A DNA stretch of 64,000 nt, taken from contig NZ_AZQN01000003.1 of NCBI RefSeq assembly GCF_000566685.1, forward strand, positions 744,001 through 808,000, given 5' to 3'. The notes under the pieces were generated by a model. The model searched no databases. It saw only the letters and a list, made by a program, of their open reading frames with translations, and was not told where the DNA came from. The stretch comes from Dyadobacter tibetensis Y620-1 (GTDB lineage: Bacteria; Bacteroidota; Bacteroidia; Cytophagales; Spirosomataceae). The translations under genes and the position numbers were made by a program. Positions 52,065 through 61,945 of the stretch are shown here, piece by piece (the first letter of the stretch is position 1; the number at the start of each line of letters is the position of its first letter).

Positions 52065-55000
52065 CTATCGCTCGACTGCGACTTTATGTGTGCTGTATGT
52101 ACCGTCGGTAAGTATAATTTTCACCAGATAAATACCTGAGCCCAGTCCACTCATATCAATTCCTTTTGCTGAAACCTGGGAGGTTGAATTATAAACGGTC
52201 ACACCGTGGATATTAATGATTGAGACTTCTTTCACTTTATCCAGAGTTATTACCTGCCCATTTACATCTTGTACGTAAAGGTAATCTGAAACAGGGTTGG
52301 GGTAAAGATTAAGTTTTAAGCCAGTCTGTTCAAACCATACACTTCTAATTCTGCTAAAAGAATAAGATGCATCCCTGTCGAGCATTTTCAGGCGGTAAAG
52401 GTTTTCACCACCGGCAGTTTCATGATGGGTAAATCGATAATCTGCCAGCTCTTTACTTTCACCTTTGGCGGCCACACTTCCGATTTTTTTCCATTCCTTG
52501 CCGTTCAGACTATGCTGTATTTCGAACGACTCACTATTGATTTCTTCCGTGGTTGACCAGTTTAAAATTGCCATATTTTCTTCTTTTGATACGGAGAACT
52601 TAGTGAGTTTTACTGGTAGTGGATCTGCTTCAATAACATAGTCTTCCACTTCGCCGTCGTTAGTAGCACCCACGTAGTCATAGATGGTTAAGTTGGACGC
52701 AATACGGAACCTTGCATATTTGCTCACTGCAGTAGTACTTACATCTGACCAATTGGCAACAAAACTTCCGTTGACAGTTCCGGCTGGTACGCTGACGGGC
52801 TCAGATGCTTCCGAAGGTTCAAAAGTACCATTATTGTCCCAGTCAATCCACGCTATTGCAGTGGATGCTGTACTACTCGTATTTGTTGCTGAGAAGTTAA
52901 CAGTATAAGATTTGGTAGCTTCTGTAATTACTGTAAATGCGGCCACCCCGTCTTCATCATCAATATTATCGTTGTCATCGCTGGTAGCTAGTGTTCCCCA
53001 CATGGGAACGGACTCCGCATCAGGAGCGAGTGCTCCAAAGAAAATATTGGAAGATTTGATCATGGCTCCACCAGCAGCCGTTGTGGTAGACTGGTCATAG
53101 TCATAGCTGCTTGGAGCATCCCCAAAGTCATAAGTTGCTCCTTCAATACCAATTCTGCATGACGTGGCATTATCGCATCCTGCAGATGATACCCCCATCA
53201 GTGTGATGTTTACGTAGCCATTGGCTCTATCCTGATCACTGATCGTGTAGGTGCCTGCAGGAGCCGATGCAGAACCAGTATTGGTAATCAGACCCGACGT
53301 TCCACTGGTCCAGGTACTGTTAACAGAGTTTGTGGCGGTTCCGGTCAGAGATATGTTCGTCGTACTGAAAGGGACTGCCGAGCCGCAGCTTGCCGTTGTA
53401 ATATTTAATGTGGGACCTTTGTTTATTTTAACAGCTTGAGCATCTGATGCGGTATTACTTTTGCCTGTACTGTTGTACTTCGTAGGCAGATTTGATATTG
53501 TAGATGCTAGGTTGAAAGTCGCTGTTCCCGCACTCAAGTCAATTTTAAACGTACTGGTGCCGGGAGGGATCTGGTATATGGTAAGTTCCTGACTTCCAGA
53601 TTTACCATACAACGCATTGGGAACAGACGGATAGTTTGGGTCCAGTACATTCGCCTGTGCTAGTGAAAGCCCGTTGGTAGCATCGTAAGGTTCTCCGCCG
53701 TAAGTAGAACCTGCACCTGTAAGATTGAGGTTTTGAAGTGCATTGTACATCGACATTGTATTGGGATTGGAAATTGTTACCGTTGCAGTGACAAAATTAC
53801 CTCCACCACCACACACTTCTGTGGGCTCAATGTCTACCGAAGTTGTAATGGGCCGTGCTGGCTGCTGCGTACAAGGGGCCGGCATCTTAAATTCGTCACC
53901 CGTATTTACGGCTCCATTATACCCCCTGATGCCATTGGTGCTTCCTACGCTAAAGGGGGCATTGTTTGGTAGTATGGTAGCATTGGCAGTTGAAGTCGTT
54001 ACTCCCGCACTGTTCTGGTAGGTGGTGCCCGTGGTACCGGTAGACATATCGTAAGTGTATGAGGTGGTAATACACTGACCTGCCGGAAGGGTTGCAGTCG
54101 GAACCGTCCTGTATTTTATCTCTAGCGACGCTGGAAAACCATTAGGCTCTTTAAAATATACGACCCCCCCGTTGTCGGCAGGGAAACTGCCGGTCATAAT
54201 GATATTTCCATCCGTACTCCAGCTGGTATTATTAACAATCGCCTGGACCAATGACGTAACATCAACGGTTACAGGAGTAGCGTCTCCATACGAAAATGAT
54301 GCCTTGACGGTCGCTCCGGACTTTTCATGTTCGTTCCAGATGCCATCTGCGGACGTGTTGTTAAACGGTATATCTGTAGTCCTGAAAGTGGCTTTTACAT
54401 TCATTTCCTGGGTCCTTCCTGGGGCATATCCTACCGCTCCGACAATAAACTTTGCGCTTGTGATTACCGCATTTTTAGGAATAGGTTTTGCTCCTATCGG
54501 GAAATTCCAGCCCACCCTTTGGCTAGGGTGACCACCCATGGCATAATCATTTAAAATTGTAGATGTAGGCCCGCTGCTGGAGCCATCGTAGCCATTCCTA
54601 GCTCCGTCTGTCGAGGTTGGTAAGTTATACGTTCTGGTAATATTAGGGCCTAGCGGGGCTTCACTTGGGTTACTTGTAGAGCTGATTAACGTTGCAGATT
54701 CAAGGCTAGGGTAATCGGTAATGAGCACATCAGTGGCATCTACCGCACTGGTATTACATACCTGCACATTGTATACCGCATGCCTGTTACAGTCAATCCC
54801 AGCAAATACCTTGCTTACTTCGAGTACCGGCCCAGTAGTAGGGCAACCCGTTGCCGTAAACACGCCACTCATATTATTGGTTGCGCCCCCCTCGCCGGAT
54901 ACTGCCAGTACATTACTCAAGTTATAAGCCAATGGCGGTGCTGCATTTGCAGGGTCAATGTTCACAACAGCGAATAATTTTCCTACTCCAGCAAGCGACG

Positions 55001-55928
55001 GGGAGGTATAGCTCAGGCTGGTACTGCTGCCCGGTGCAATAGTCTGACCTGTATGCGATGTGCTTGTCAGTAGTTTGGTAGTGGGCAAAGTAGGGTCGCC
55101 GTTGTAAAAGCTAACATGTAAAGGTCCATTGAATACAGCTGTACCGACATTATCCACCGTGTAGGTGGCAGTTCCTGTATTACATTTGGCTGCATCCAGG
55201 GCGATTTTAAGATCCCATGCCTTGCTCGTCCCTGAGCAGAGGCTATTAATAAGATTTTGCAAAATTGAAATGGCATTGTTTTGCAAGTTGCTATAGCTTC
55301 CACCAGAAAGGTACATTCCTGGCGAAGCCACATTCGTTCCTTGTAATTTACTACATTTTGTAGCATCGTCTAAAGCAAGGACCATGATATAGATTCCTGA
55401 GCCTTTGATTTGGCTTGCTAAAGTTGTGATACCAGCCTGCACTTGCGAACAATATGCATCTGTCATCAGCACAATCACTTTCGGAGCCGTACGCCCTGCA
55501 ATCGGAGTAATGTTAATTTTGCTATATGCCTTTTGAAGAGCCTGGTAAGGATCTGTGCCACCGAAGATGGTCTGACGTGAATTGGCATAGCTGATCAGAT
55601 CGGATACATTGGTGGTATAATTTTTTCCTGCAGATGGGAAATTATATTGCTCCCAGGTATTGGTATTGGCCCAGTTAGATACCGCAATACGGTTGCCCGT
55701 TTCTCCAGTCCCCAAATTGATACTTTGGGCAAGCTTTCGCACAAATGTTTTACCCTGGCTGTTTTCTACCGCATCGATTGATCCACTTTGATCATTGGCA
55801 ATGTGAATATCCAGGGCACAGGTTTGTTGCGCATATGCAGATTGCATTGCCATAGCCATCAGAACCATAGCCAATCGCATAGTTCCAAATATGGTATTTC
55901 GAATATTTTGAGTCGATGTTTTCATCAT
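52065..55928 (-). CDS. Large vWA/GEVED surface protein with T9SS sorting domain
   Basis: 1287 residues. A signal peptide ends near ...QSAYAQQ, followed directly by a von Willebrand A domain (ALDIHIANDQSGSIDAVENSQGK; the DQSGS is the metal-binding DxSxS, then GGTDPYQAL and VIVLMTDAYCS). Several Ig/DUF11-like repeats follow (VQVCNTSAVDATDVLITDY; ATVTISNPNTMSMYNALQNL). A GEVED domain comes next (DFGDAPSSYDYDQ ... DDEDGV ... AWIDWDNNGTFEP ... YARFRIA). The LPVKLTKFSVSKEENMAILNWSTTEE module and a type A T9SS sorting domain (LYPNPVSDYLYVQ ... SGLGSGIYLVKI) end it. It should be a secreted, cell-surface adhesin or matrix protein. Confidence 0.87.
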   Translation of the reverse strand: MMKTSTQNIRNTIFGTMRLAMVLMAMAMQSAYAQQTCALDIHIANDQSGSIDAVENSQGKTFVRKLAQSINLGTGETGNRIAVSNWANTNTWEQYNFPSAGKNYTTNVSDLISYANSRQTIFGGTDPYQALQKAYSKINITPIAGRTAPKVIVLMTDAYCSQVQAGITTLASQIKGSGIYIMVLALDDATKCSKLQGTNVASPGMYLSGGSYSNLQNNAISILQNLINSLCSGTSKAWDLKIALDAAKCNTGTATYTVDNVGTAVFNGPLHVSFYNGDPTLPTTKLLTSTSHTGQTIAPGSSTSLSYTSPSLAGVGKLFAVVNIDPANAAPPLAYNLSNVLAVSGEGGATNNMSGVFTATGCPTTGPVLEVSKVFAGIDCNRHAVYNVQVCNTSAVDATDVLITDYPSLESATLISSTSNPSEAPLGPNITRTYNLPTSTDGARNGYDGSSSGPTSTILNDYAMGGHPSQRVGWNFPIGAKPIPKNAVITSAKFIVGAVGYAPGRTQEMNVKATFRTTDIPFNNTSADGIWNEHEKSGATVKASFSYGDATPVTVDVTSLVQAIVNNTSWSTDGNIIMTGSFPADNGGVVYFKEPNGFPASLEIKYRTVPTATLPAGQCITTSYTYDMSTGTTGTTYQNSAGVTTSTANATILPNNAPFSVGSTNGIRGYNGAVNTGDEFKMPAPCTQQPARPITTSVDIEPTEVCGGGGNFVTATVTISNPNTMSMYNALQNLNLTGAGSTYGGEPYDATNGLSLAQANVLDPNYPSVPNALYGKSGSQELTIYQIPPGTSTFKIDLSAGTATFNLASTISNLPTKYNSTGKSNTASDAQAVKINKGPTLNITTASCGSAVPFSTTNISLTGTATNSVNSTWTSGTSGLITNTGSASAPAGTYTISDQDRANGYVNITLMGVSSAGCDNATSCRIGIEGATYDFGDAPSSYDYDQSTTTAAGGAMIKSSNIFFGALAPDAESVPMWGTLATSDDNDNIDDEDGVAAFTVITEATKSYTVNFSATNTSSTASTAIAWIDWDNNGTFEPSEASEPVSVPAGTVNGSFVANWSDVSTTAVSKYARFRIASNLTIYDYVGATNDGEVEDYVIEADPLPVKLTKFSVSKEENMAILNWSTTEEINSESFEIQHSLNGKEWKKIGSVAAKGESKELADYRFTHHETAGGENLYRLKMLDRDASYSFSRIRSVWFEQTGLKLNLYPNPVSDYLYVQDVNGQVITLDKVKEVSIINIHGVTVYNSTSQVSAKGIDMSGLGSGIYLVKIILTDGTYSTHKVAVER

Positions 55929-57415
55929 TTAATATTTATAGTATGTTGAAGAGTGTCTTTTTTTATTGGTACAAATGGTTTTAGCATATTGATGGTTTTA
56001 CTATCATACTGGTTTGTAGGATTAATTAGTGACAAGGAATTGGAGTAAATATGAAATTAAAGTCCTAACAGTAATCAGCTCTGAATATTCATAGTAGAAT
56101 CGCTGACTTTTTGCAGTCATGCCCTGTTCGGTTCGAAGAGAAGGGTTTTCTAAATAACTTCAAAAAGTAGATACTAACCTGGTAGTTCCACTCTTGAAGT
56201 ACTATTGAGGAGTATGCTGGTAGCTTATTAGCTGTTCCGTTTTTTTACACTTTCCTAGAAGTGTTTTGAAAACGCATTTTTCAGAAATGAAGATGTAATT
56301 ATGTTATTTTCATGATAGTGCTCATTTTTAGTAATTAAAAAGTGTATAGTTTAATTGATAATTCACATTGGGTTACTCTAAAAACCAGAGGCTTTCAGAC
56401 AGGCTATGGTTATGGGTACGTTATCTTTGGTCACTTTTGTTTTATAATCTTATTAGAGGCATTAAATGATTGCAGGATCTGCTATCTATGAGCCTTGAAA
56501 CCAAAATTAAGCAGGCTGACAGACATTGATCATCTACTTTCTGTGTTGGGAAGTCCAGAGTTATTCCTACATCTGCTAGAAAATTTTGTCAGCTTTGGTT
56601 GGAACACTTTTAAGGATAAAATCTTAATGCTAGTCTTTCTGATACAGTATTTAGTATTGCACTTCGAAAAGATGATTCCGGACTTGAAGATTCGGTTTCA
56701 AGTAAAACTCTAAAGAATTCGGTCCGAATCACTATACATTTATAGCCCGGATTTAAGTCATATATAAGTTTCCGGCCAAACACACCCGACTATTTTCGCC
56801 AATTTTATACGGTTCATGTTATATTGGTTATCGTTTTCTTGCTAAATAAAATAGAAATTTTATGCGATGATTATTTAATTTAAATCTATTGTACAAAGCT
56901 GTATAATATTATAAAATATACAAATTGACTTATTCATTATTAATTAATTATTGCTACATGTATTAATATCATTAGCAATAATTTGCTAATGATGTTATAT
57001 ATGCCGGATACATTAATATTATTGTTGAATAGTTGGTTTAGTTTATTATTGGTTACTGTATACTTATGTTAATAGATGTTCAGTATTCCTGGATGGTGGA
57101 TAAATGTCTTAGCTTTTAATTTTAGCTCGTCCCATGGTACCTGAAATTGTCTGCATACTCCGGGCAGTTTCCAGAATCTGTCTTCGTACGGTCGTTTTCC
57201 TCCTAGCTAATAACCAGTAGGAAATGAGGAGGAACACCACTGCTAATAAGTCATGTTTTGATTGGTGATTGAGGGGAGGGGTGAATGGGAAATTATTTCT
57301 AATAAGATGCTACCCCCGGCGGGGCTAAGGTTTGGACTTAAAGGTGTATAGAAGGCCAAGGCCTTTAAATGACAGGCTTTATTAAGCTGTTGGATTAAAT
57401 CTCAAAGTAGAGTAA
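55929..57415. other. AT-rich region with no supported gene
   Basis: About 1.5 kb. A 72-codon plus frame at 56495-56713 starts with TTG and reads LSRLTDIDHLLSVLGSPELF; it looks protein-like but has no recognised match, no ATG and no RBS, so it may be a gene remnant. A minus-strand frame near 57120-57290 with a possible membrane helix (VVFLLISYWLLARRK) also lacks an ATG. 56.8-57.07 kb is strongly AT-rich. I read this stretch as decayed accessory DNA leading into the integrase remnants. Confidence 0.45.
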
Positions 57416-57739
57416 TTGAAGGTTCTGGACAAGGTTCTTGAAACCTGGAAACAGTACCCAAGAGGGGCAAATACACCTTGCCTAGTATTTCCTGACCTAG
57501 CCAAACTGCCTGATCTAACAAAATTGTATAAAGTTCAGAGTTTTATCAAGACGAGAGTTCGTAGTTGTAATGACTATTTGAAGAATGTATCCAGGAAATT
57601 GGAGTTGACGAAACCGTGGTCCATGCATTTAACCTGCCACCTATTTACATATATATCTGCAGACGTATTCCAATTTACGGCAACAAGTATTCATTTGAGC
57701 GAAAACTTGACTGGTTTTCCAGGCATGCTATTTTTGTAG
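57416..57739 (+). pseudogene. Degraded tyrosine-recombinase C-terminal remnant
   Basis: The frame has only a TTG start. Its middle reads CNDYLKNVSRKLELTKPWSMHLTCHLFTYISADVF. This follows the catalytic-domain pattern of Bacteroidota phage-type integrases, where the corresponding block is NxYLKxIAxxLxLxKPxTxHxARHTFxNISGD. The catalytic Arg of the ARH motif has become Cys here (LTCH) and the following helix with the final His and Tyr is not readable. It is therefore a dead fragment from an older integration event. The DUF6088 gene starts 2 bp after it. Confidence 0.5.
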
Positions 57740-57740
57740 C

Positions 57741-58470
57741 ATGTTAAGTATATCTGAAAAAATAACGCAAAAGATCAACAGCATGCCCGAAGTTATTATT
57801 TTCGGGTATGAGCAGTTACCTATCAATCGGGAAGAATTCTGGTCAGCAGCTAAGACTATGGAGCGTTTGCAGACGAAAGGTCTGGTTAAAAAGCTGTCTA
57901 AGGGCAAATTCTATAAGCCTAAAATGACAGTTTTTGGAGAAAAACAGCCTGGGGAACAAGATATCCTTAAATCCTATTTATATCAAAAAGGGCAGCGTAC
58001 AGCCTATATCACCGGGATCAGCCTTTATAACCAGCTCGGGCTAACCAGTCAAATACCTTCTGTTATTCAGATAGCAAGCAGATCACGCCGTAACATCAGT
58101 GGTATCGGGTGCCATCAAGGTTAGTCCGGTCAAAAGCTATGTAGAAGTTACCGAGCAAAACTATCAAATTCTTGGTTTTCTGGACGCTATGAAGGATTTG
58201 AAACAAATCCCAGATGTAGATATTTCGGACGCAGTGGCACTCTTTAAAAACAGGATAAAGGAATTGGAGCAAGATCAGCAAAGCCAAATGATTGCTTTGG
58301 CATTATCATACCCGCCACGAGTAAGGGCATTGCTTGGGGCAATGGTGGAGGATGTAAACGTCGGAATCGATTCGAGTCGGCTTAAAGAAAGCCTTAATCC
58401 GTTAACAAAGTTTGAGCTGGGGAAATCTGACACAATTATGAAGACTGTTTCAAATTGGAATATCCAATGA
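57741..58470 (+). pseudogene. DUF6088 / AbiEi-like antitoxin gene, frameshifted
   Basis: Frame 1 from the ATG at 57741 gives MLSISEKITQKINSMPEVIIFGYEQL ... MERLQTKGLVKKLSKGKFYKPKM, the winged-helix start of DUF6088/AbiEi-type antitoxins. It continues to IPSVIQIASRSRRN near 58100. The reading then stops at 58124, while a shifted frame carries on with GAIKVSPVKSYVEVTEQNYQILGFLDAMKDLKQIPDVDI to 58470, the expected C-terminal half. One frameshift around 58095-58125 thus splits the gene. No AbiEii-type toxin gene follows; the next gene is a broken integrase. An antitoxin without partner and with a frameshift is most simply a decayed remnant. Confidence 0.75.
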
Positions 58471-58600
58471 GATTGATTACGAGCATTTTAATTTAAGCTA
58501 AAATCCGGCAATGGTGCGGCAATGGAAATGGCTAAATAGTGGCATCTATGCCTCCATCTATACTCTCAAAGAACTTTGCTTCGATTTTTAGAGGTTATTA

Positions 58601-59903
58601 ATGACATCAGACAAACAATTCAATTTCACAGTTCAATCAATTTCTGCGCTCACTTCCCCGGATAAAGGTATTGTTGTTTTTAAGGACATAAAAGAAAAGG
58701 GGCTCAGTCTTTACATTACTGCCAACGGTATCATTATATTTTTTGTAAGGAAACGTGTAAAAGGTAGAGACGAAAGGATACTGATTGGCCAGTTTCCAGA
58801 TATCAAGATTGAGCAAGCAAGAAAACGTGCTGCTGCTTTAAAGGGTTTGGTCGCCTCTAACATAGATCCAAAAGTTGAGGAACGTAAGGAAAGCTGAACC
58901 GGAAAATATTCGGTGATTTATTCCATGAGTATATTGAGCGATATAGCAAGCTTCATAAAAAGTCATGGTTATACGATGAAAGAGAAGTGAAAAAGTTTCT
59001 CTCTCATTGGCTAAAACGTCAGCTGTCTGACATTACCAAAGTTGAAGTTCAGCGACTGCATGAAAAGATCTTCGCTGAAAATGGGTTATATCAAGCAAAC
59101 CGTATACTTGAGCGCATACGAGCAATCTATAATAAAGGGATAAATGGGGTTGGGAGGGTGTCAATCCAGCGATAGGAATAAAAAAATACTAGGAGAAAAG
59201 TAGAGACAGGTTCATTCAGCCTCATGAAATGCCATGCCTCCTTAAATCTCTGAAGGAAGAGACCAATCAAACAGCAAAGGATTATTTTTTAATCCTATTA
59301 CTTACAGGTGTACGTCGGACAAATACCCTAACAATGCGATGGACAAACATTGATTGGGACAGTAAAGAATGGCGTATTCCGGATACGAAAAATGGTGAGC
59401 CATTAACAGTACCGTTGCTAGACAAAGCTCTGGATATTCTAAAACATAGGAAAAAATCATCAAAGAGCGACTGGGTATTTCCTAGTGACTTTGATAATGA
59501 AAAACATCTCGTAAATTTTAAGCGTCCTTGGAGGAGAACGTTGCAAAAGGCTACGATTTATTCATGGCTTCGTGATGAAAGATTTTCGAAGCTGATTGAC
59601 ACTGACAAATTAAGCGTCAGCAGTTATGAAGCGGTGGATGAGTTTTATGAACAAATTTTGTTCAAAGCAAAAAGACAAAAAATAGAGCTGACCAAAGGAT
59701 TAATGGATATCCACATTCATGATATCCGCAGAACTTTTGGCAGCTATCAAGCCATCACAGGTGCGAGCTTGCAGATAATAGGGAAAAGCTTGGGACACAA
59801 ATCTCCACAATCTACGTTGGTGTATGCACGCCTCAATCTTGATCCAGTCAGAGCCTCGATTGAAAAGGCCAGCAACGCAATGTTCAATCCTATTTCGATA
59901 TAG
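58601..59903 (+). pseudogene. Tyrosine recombinase (DUF4102-type integrase) broken by two frameshifts and a stop
   Basis: Three frames together make one integrase of about 430 residues. Part 1 (58601-58897) is the DUF4102 arm-binding domain (DIKEKGLSLYITANG ... LIGQFPDIKIEQARKRAA). Part 2, in a different frame from about 58890 to 59175, is the core-binding SAM-like domain (KIFGDLFHEYIERYSKLHKKSW ... LSDITKVEVQRLHEKI). Part 3, in a third frame to 59903, is the catalytic domain with TGVRRTNTL (Arg), HDIRRTFGS (H-x-x-R) and LGHKSPQSTLVYARL (His, Tyr), all intact. A TAG at 59190 also interrupts the third frame before FIQPHEMPC. It cannot make a full enzyme, so the island is probably immobile by itself. 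Confidence 0.88.
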
Positions 59904-60176
59904 AAGTGTTGGAAAAGTGGAGAGGGCAACTCTATTTTTCTTTTTAGCTCTTGCAACAGCTTCTTCAAAAGGAATTTGAGGAAGAAGGTGATTCTTGACT
60001 TAAAAACAATTTTGAACTATTTATTACTAGTGCCTTTTGGTAGGCCTGCTCATCCGTGTAAAGATTTCATCAACCGATAGATAGATCATACAACCTTATC
60101 CCAGTTTGTTATCTGATCACAGCTTACGGATGCAAAATATCCAGATGACAGCCTTGGTAACATAAGGATTGTATCC

Positions 60177-60917
60177 ATGACACAAGTAGATTATTTCAAA
60201 CTACAAGCCAAAAACCTGTTTAAAGATTTCAAGGAAAAAGCACTAAAGCGATTTCCTGACGACGCTGAATACATTGTGACCCATGAATTTGGTTATGATA
60301 AAGAAGGCTTCAGCCTGATGAAAGCCCAGCACATCATTGCCCTCATGTCCGGCTTTGAAAAATGGGCAGATTTGGCAAAAGCCCCTGATGATCAGCTAAA
60401 AGTAGCTAAATTACTGTTTGATTATCGCGACAGCGTCAACGTGGAAGAATGGCAAGATTACGTTTTCGGTGTCGAGATGGACAATGATGTTAAACTTGAT
60501 CCCGATGCACAATTTCAAATTCTAAGTCAGGTATGGTTAGGTCTACCCCCTGAGGAAGCGCATCCCGATATTCGCCAGCCACAAGCTGAAGATCAACACC
60601 TTGCCAAAACCAAAACGCCGCAACGAAAAAAAGCACCAAATGGACAAATCACCGCACTTCCATTGAATCCAATAGATCGTGCTGATTTTATTGAAACAGC
60701 AAATGAGGCTTTCGAGGATGTCATGGAACGGATAGAGCCAGATAGTCCAGACCTAACGCGCGAGCTTTGGGATGTTGAGTATTATGTGGACACCATGCTG
60801 ACGCCAGATATGTTGCCGATAAACAAGGGTCATGCCCTGTCACTGGTTGAGGATTTCCTTGTTCATCATGTGATCGACTTAGCGACGCAGGCGGACAGGA
60901 CGGCAGCGAAAGCTTAG
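60177..60917 (+). CDS. Uncharacterised cytoplasmic protein
   Basis: 246 residues, no signal peptide or membrane segment. The N-terminal ~85 residues (LQAKNLFKDFKEKALKRFPDDAEYI ... GFSLMKAQHIIALMSGFEKWADLAKAPDDQLKVAKLLFDYRD) resemble a short helical module found in other accessory-region proteins of Bacteroidota and Proteobacteria. Then comes a basic linker (KTKTPQRKKAPNG), followed by a helical C-terminus. I cannot assign a function. It is intact, sits between the broken integrase and the AbiE pair, and a 12-bp hairpin follows its stop codon, so it is a passenger gene of the island. Composition is less AT-rich than the integrase remnants. Confidence 0.6.
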   Translation: MTQVDYFKLQAKNLFKDFKEKALKRFPDDAEYIVTHEFGYDKEGFSLMKAQHIIALMSGFEKWADLAKAPDDQLKVAKLLFDYRDSVNVEEWQDYVFGVEMDNDVKLDPDAQFQILSQVWLGLPPEEAHPDIRQPQAEDQHLAKTKTPQRKKAPNGQITALPLNPIDRADFIETANEAFEDVMERIEPDSPDLTRELWDVEYYVDTMLTPDMLPINKGHALSLVEDFLVHHVIDLATQADRTAAKA

Positions 60918-60945
60918 TCGTGCGCAAAAGAAGCAATAAATAAAC

Positions 60946-60983
60946 CTTGGGGCTGATCTAGCCTAATCTATATCAGCCCCAAG
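60946..60983. other. Hairpin after the passenger gene
   Basis: CTTGGGGCTGAT / ATCAGCCCCAAG, 12-bp perfect stem with 14-nt loop, 29 bp past the 60177-60917 gene stop. No T-run on the plus strand, so terminator function is uncertain. Confidence 0.5.
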
Positions 60984-61075
60984 AAGAATGAACATTCTAC
61001 CGCTGGAATATATTCAAAACGGCTCTGTTTTCCGGCTCAGGAAACTAAACGGCACATAAAAAGGTTTACCAAACA

Positions 61076-61108
61076 CGCAATTTATAAACTATAGGTTTAT
61101 AAATTGCG
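61076..61108. promoter_or_regulatory. Palindrome upstream of the AbiE operon, likely AbiEi operator
   Basis: CGCAATTTATAAAC at 61076-61089 and GTTTATAAATTGCG at 61095-61108 are exact complements (14-bp arms, 5-bp centre). It lies 55 bp before the abiEi ATG. AbiEi antitoxins repress their own promoter by binding inverted repeats, so an operator role is expected; this is inference from the family. Confidence 0.65.
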
Positions 61109-61162
61109 GTAATTATGAACTTTATGCGTTACGAAGTTTGTTTTAATCTGTATAAATAAACT

Positions 61163-61945
61163 ATGAGTATATCAACTGAAACCAAAATAAACCTTTTGTT
61201 GCAAGGCTGGCCCTTAGGGACGGTCTGTGCCACATCGTGGCTTAATCAAAAGGGATATTCTAATCAGTTGCTCAACCGGTACAAAAAGAGCAGGTGGCTA
61301 GAATCCTTTGAGACAGGCGCAGTGAAGCGTGTCGGCGATTCAGTAAGTTATGATGGGGCTATCTATACCTTACAACACCAACTCGCTCTCTCCATCCATC
61401 CAGGGGGTAGAGCTGCTTTATCCTTACTGGGTAAAGCCCATTATCTGGAATTGGCTCAGTCCAAAGTCGATTTATTCGGCGCTGAGAAAGAAGTATTGCC
61501 AGCCTGGTTCAAAAACACAGATTGGGGCATAAAGCTGGTCTATCACCAATCTGCTTTTTTACCTGCCGGAATAGGTATGACAGAAGTGACCGTTAAATCA
61601 TTTTCCATCAAAGTGTCGTCGGCAGCCAGGGCGATGATGGAATGCCTGTATCTGGCCACTACCAGCCAGGATTTAGTAGAATGCTATCAGTTGATGGAAG
61701 GGATGAATAACCTGCGCCCTAATTCGGTTCAGCAACTTTTAGAGCAATGTAAATCTATAAAAGTAAAACGCCTATTTCTTTATATGGCAGAAAAGGCAGA
61801 TCACCAATGGGTTCAGTATCTGACCATCGAAGAAATCGACTTGGGGAAGGGCAAACGCAGTTTCGTTAAGAATGGAAGTTATGTTCCCAAGTATCAGATA
61901 ACAGTACCCAAAGAAATGGAAGAGAATGGAAAACAAACTTTATAA
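61163..61945 (+). CDS. abiEi: Type IV toxin-antitoxin system antitoxin AbiEi
   Basis: 260 residues. An N-terminal winged-helix part with the segment GWPLGTVCATSWLNQKGYSNQLLNRYKKSRWLESFETGAVKRVGDSVSYDGAIYTLQ is typical of AbiEi DNA-binding domains. It is followed by the larger C-terminal domain (GGRAALSLLGKAHYLEL ... KVSSAARAMMECLYLAT). In AbiE systems this protein represses the operon and counteracts the toxin at transcript/protein level without a stable complex. Its last codons overlap the abiEii start by 20 bp, the tight coupling expected of the pair. A palindrome upstream fits autoregulation. Confidence 0.85.
   Translation: MSISTETKINLLLQGWPLGTVCATSWLNQKGYSNQLLNRYKKSRWLESFETGAVKRVGDSVSYDGAIYTLQHQLALSIHPGGRAALSLLGKAHYLELAQSKVDLFGAEKEVLPAWFKNTDWGIKLVYHQSAFLPAGIGMTEVTVKSFSIKVSSAARAMMECLYLATTSQDLVECYQLMEGMNNLRPNSVQQLLEQCKSIKVKRLFLYMAEKADHQWVQYLTIEEIDLGKGKRSFVKNGSYVPKYQITVPKEMEENGKQTL

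Noticed and set aside
57120..57290. Minus-strand frame with a hydrophobic helix followed by basic residues (toxin-like layout)
   Set aside because: No ATG, no RBS and a stop just upstream; cannot be supported as a gene.
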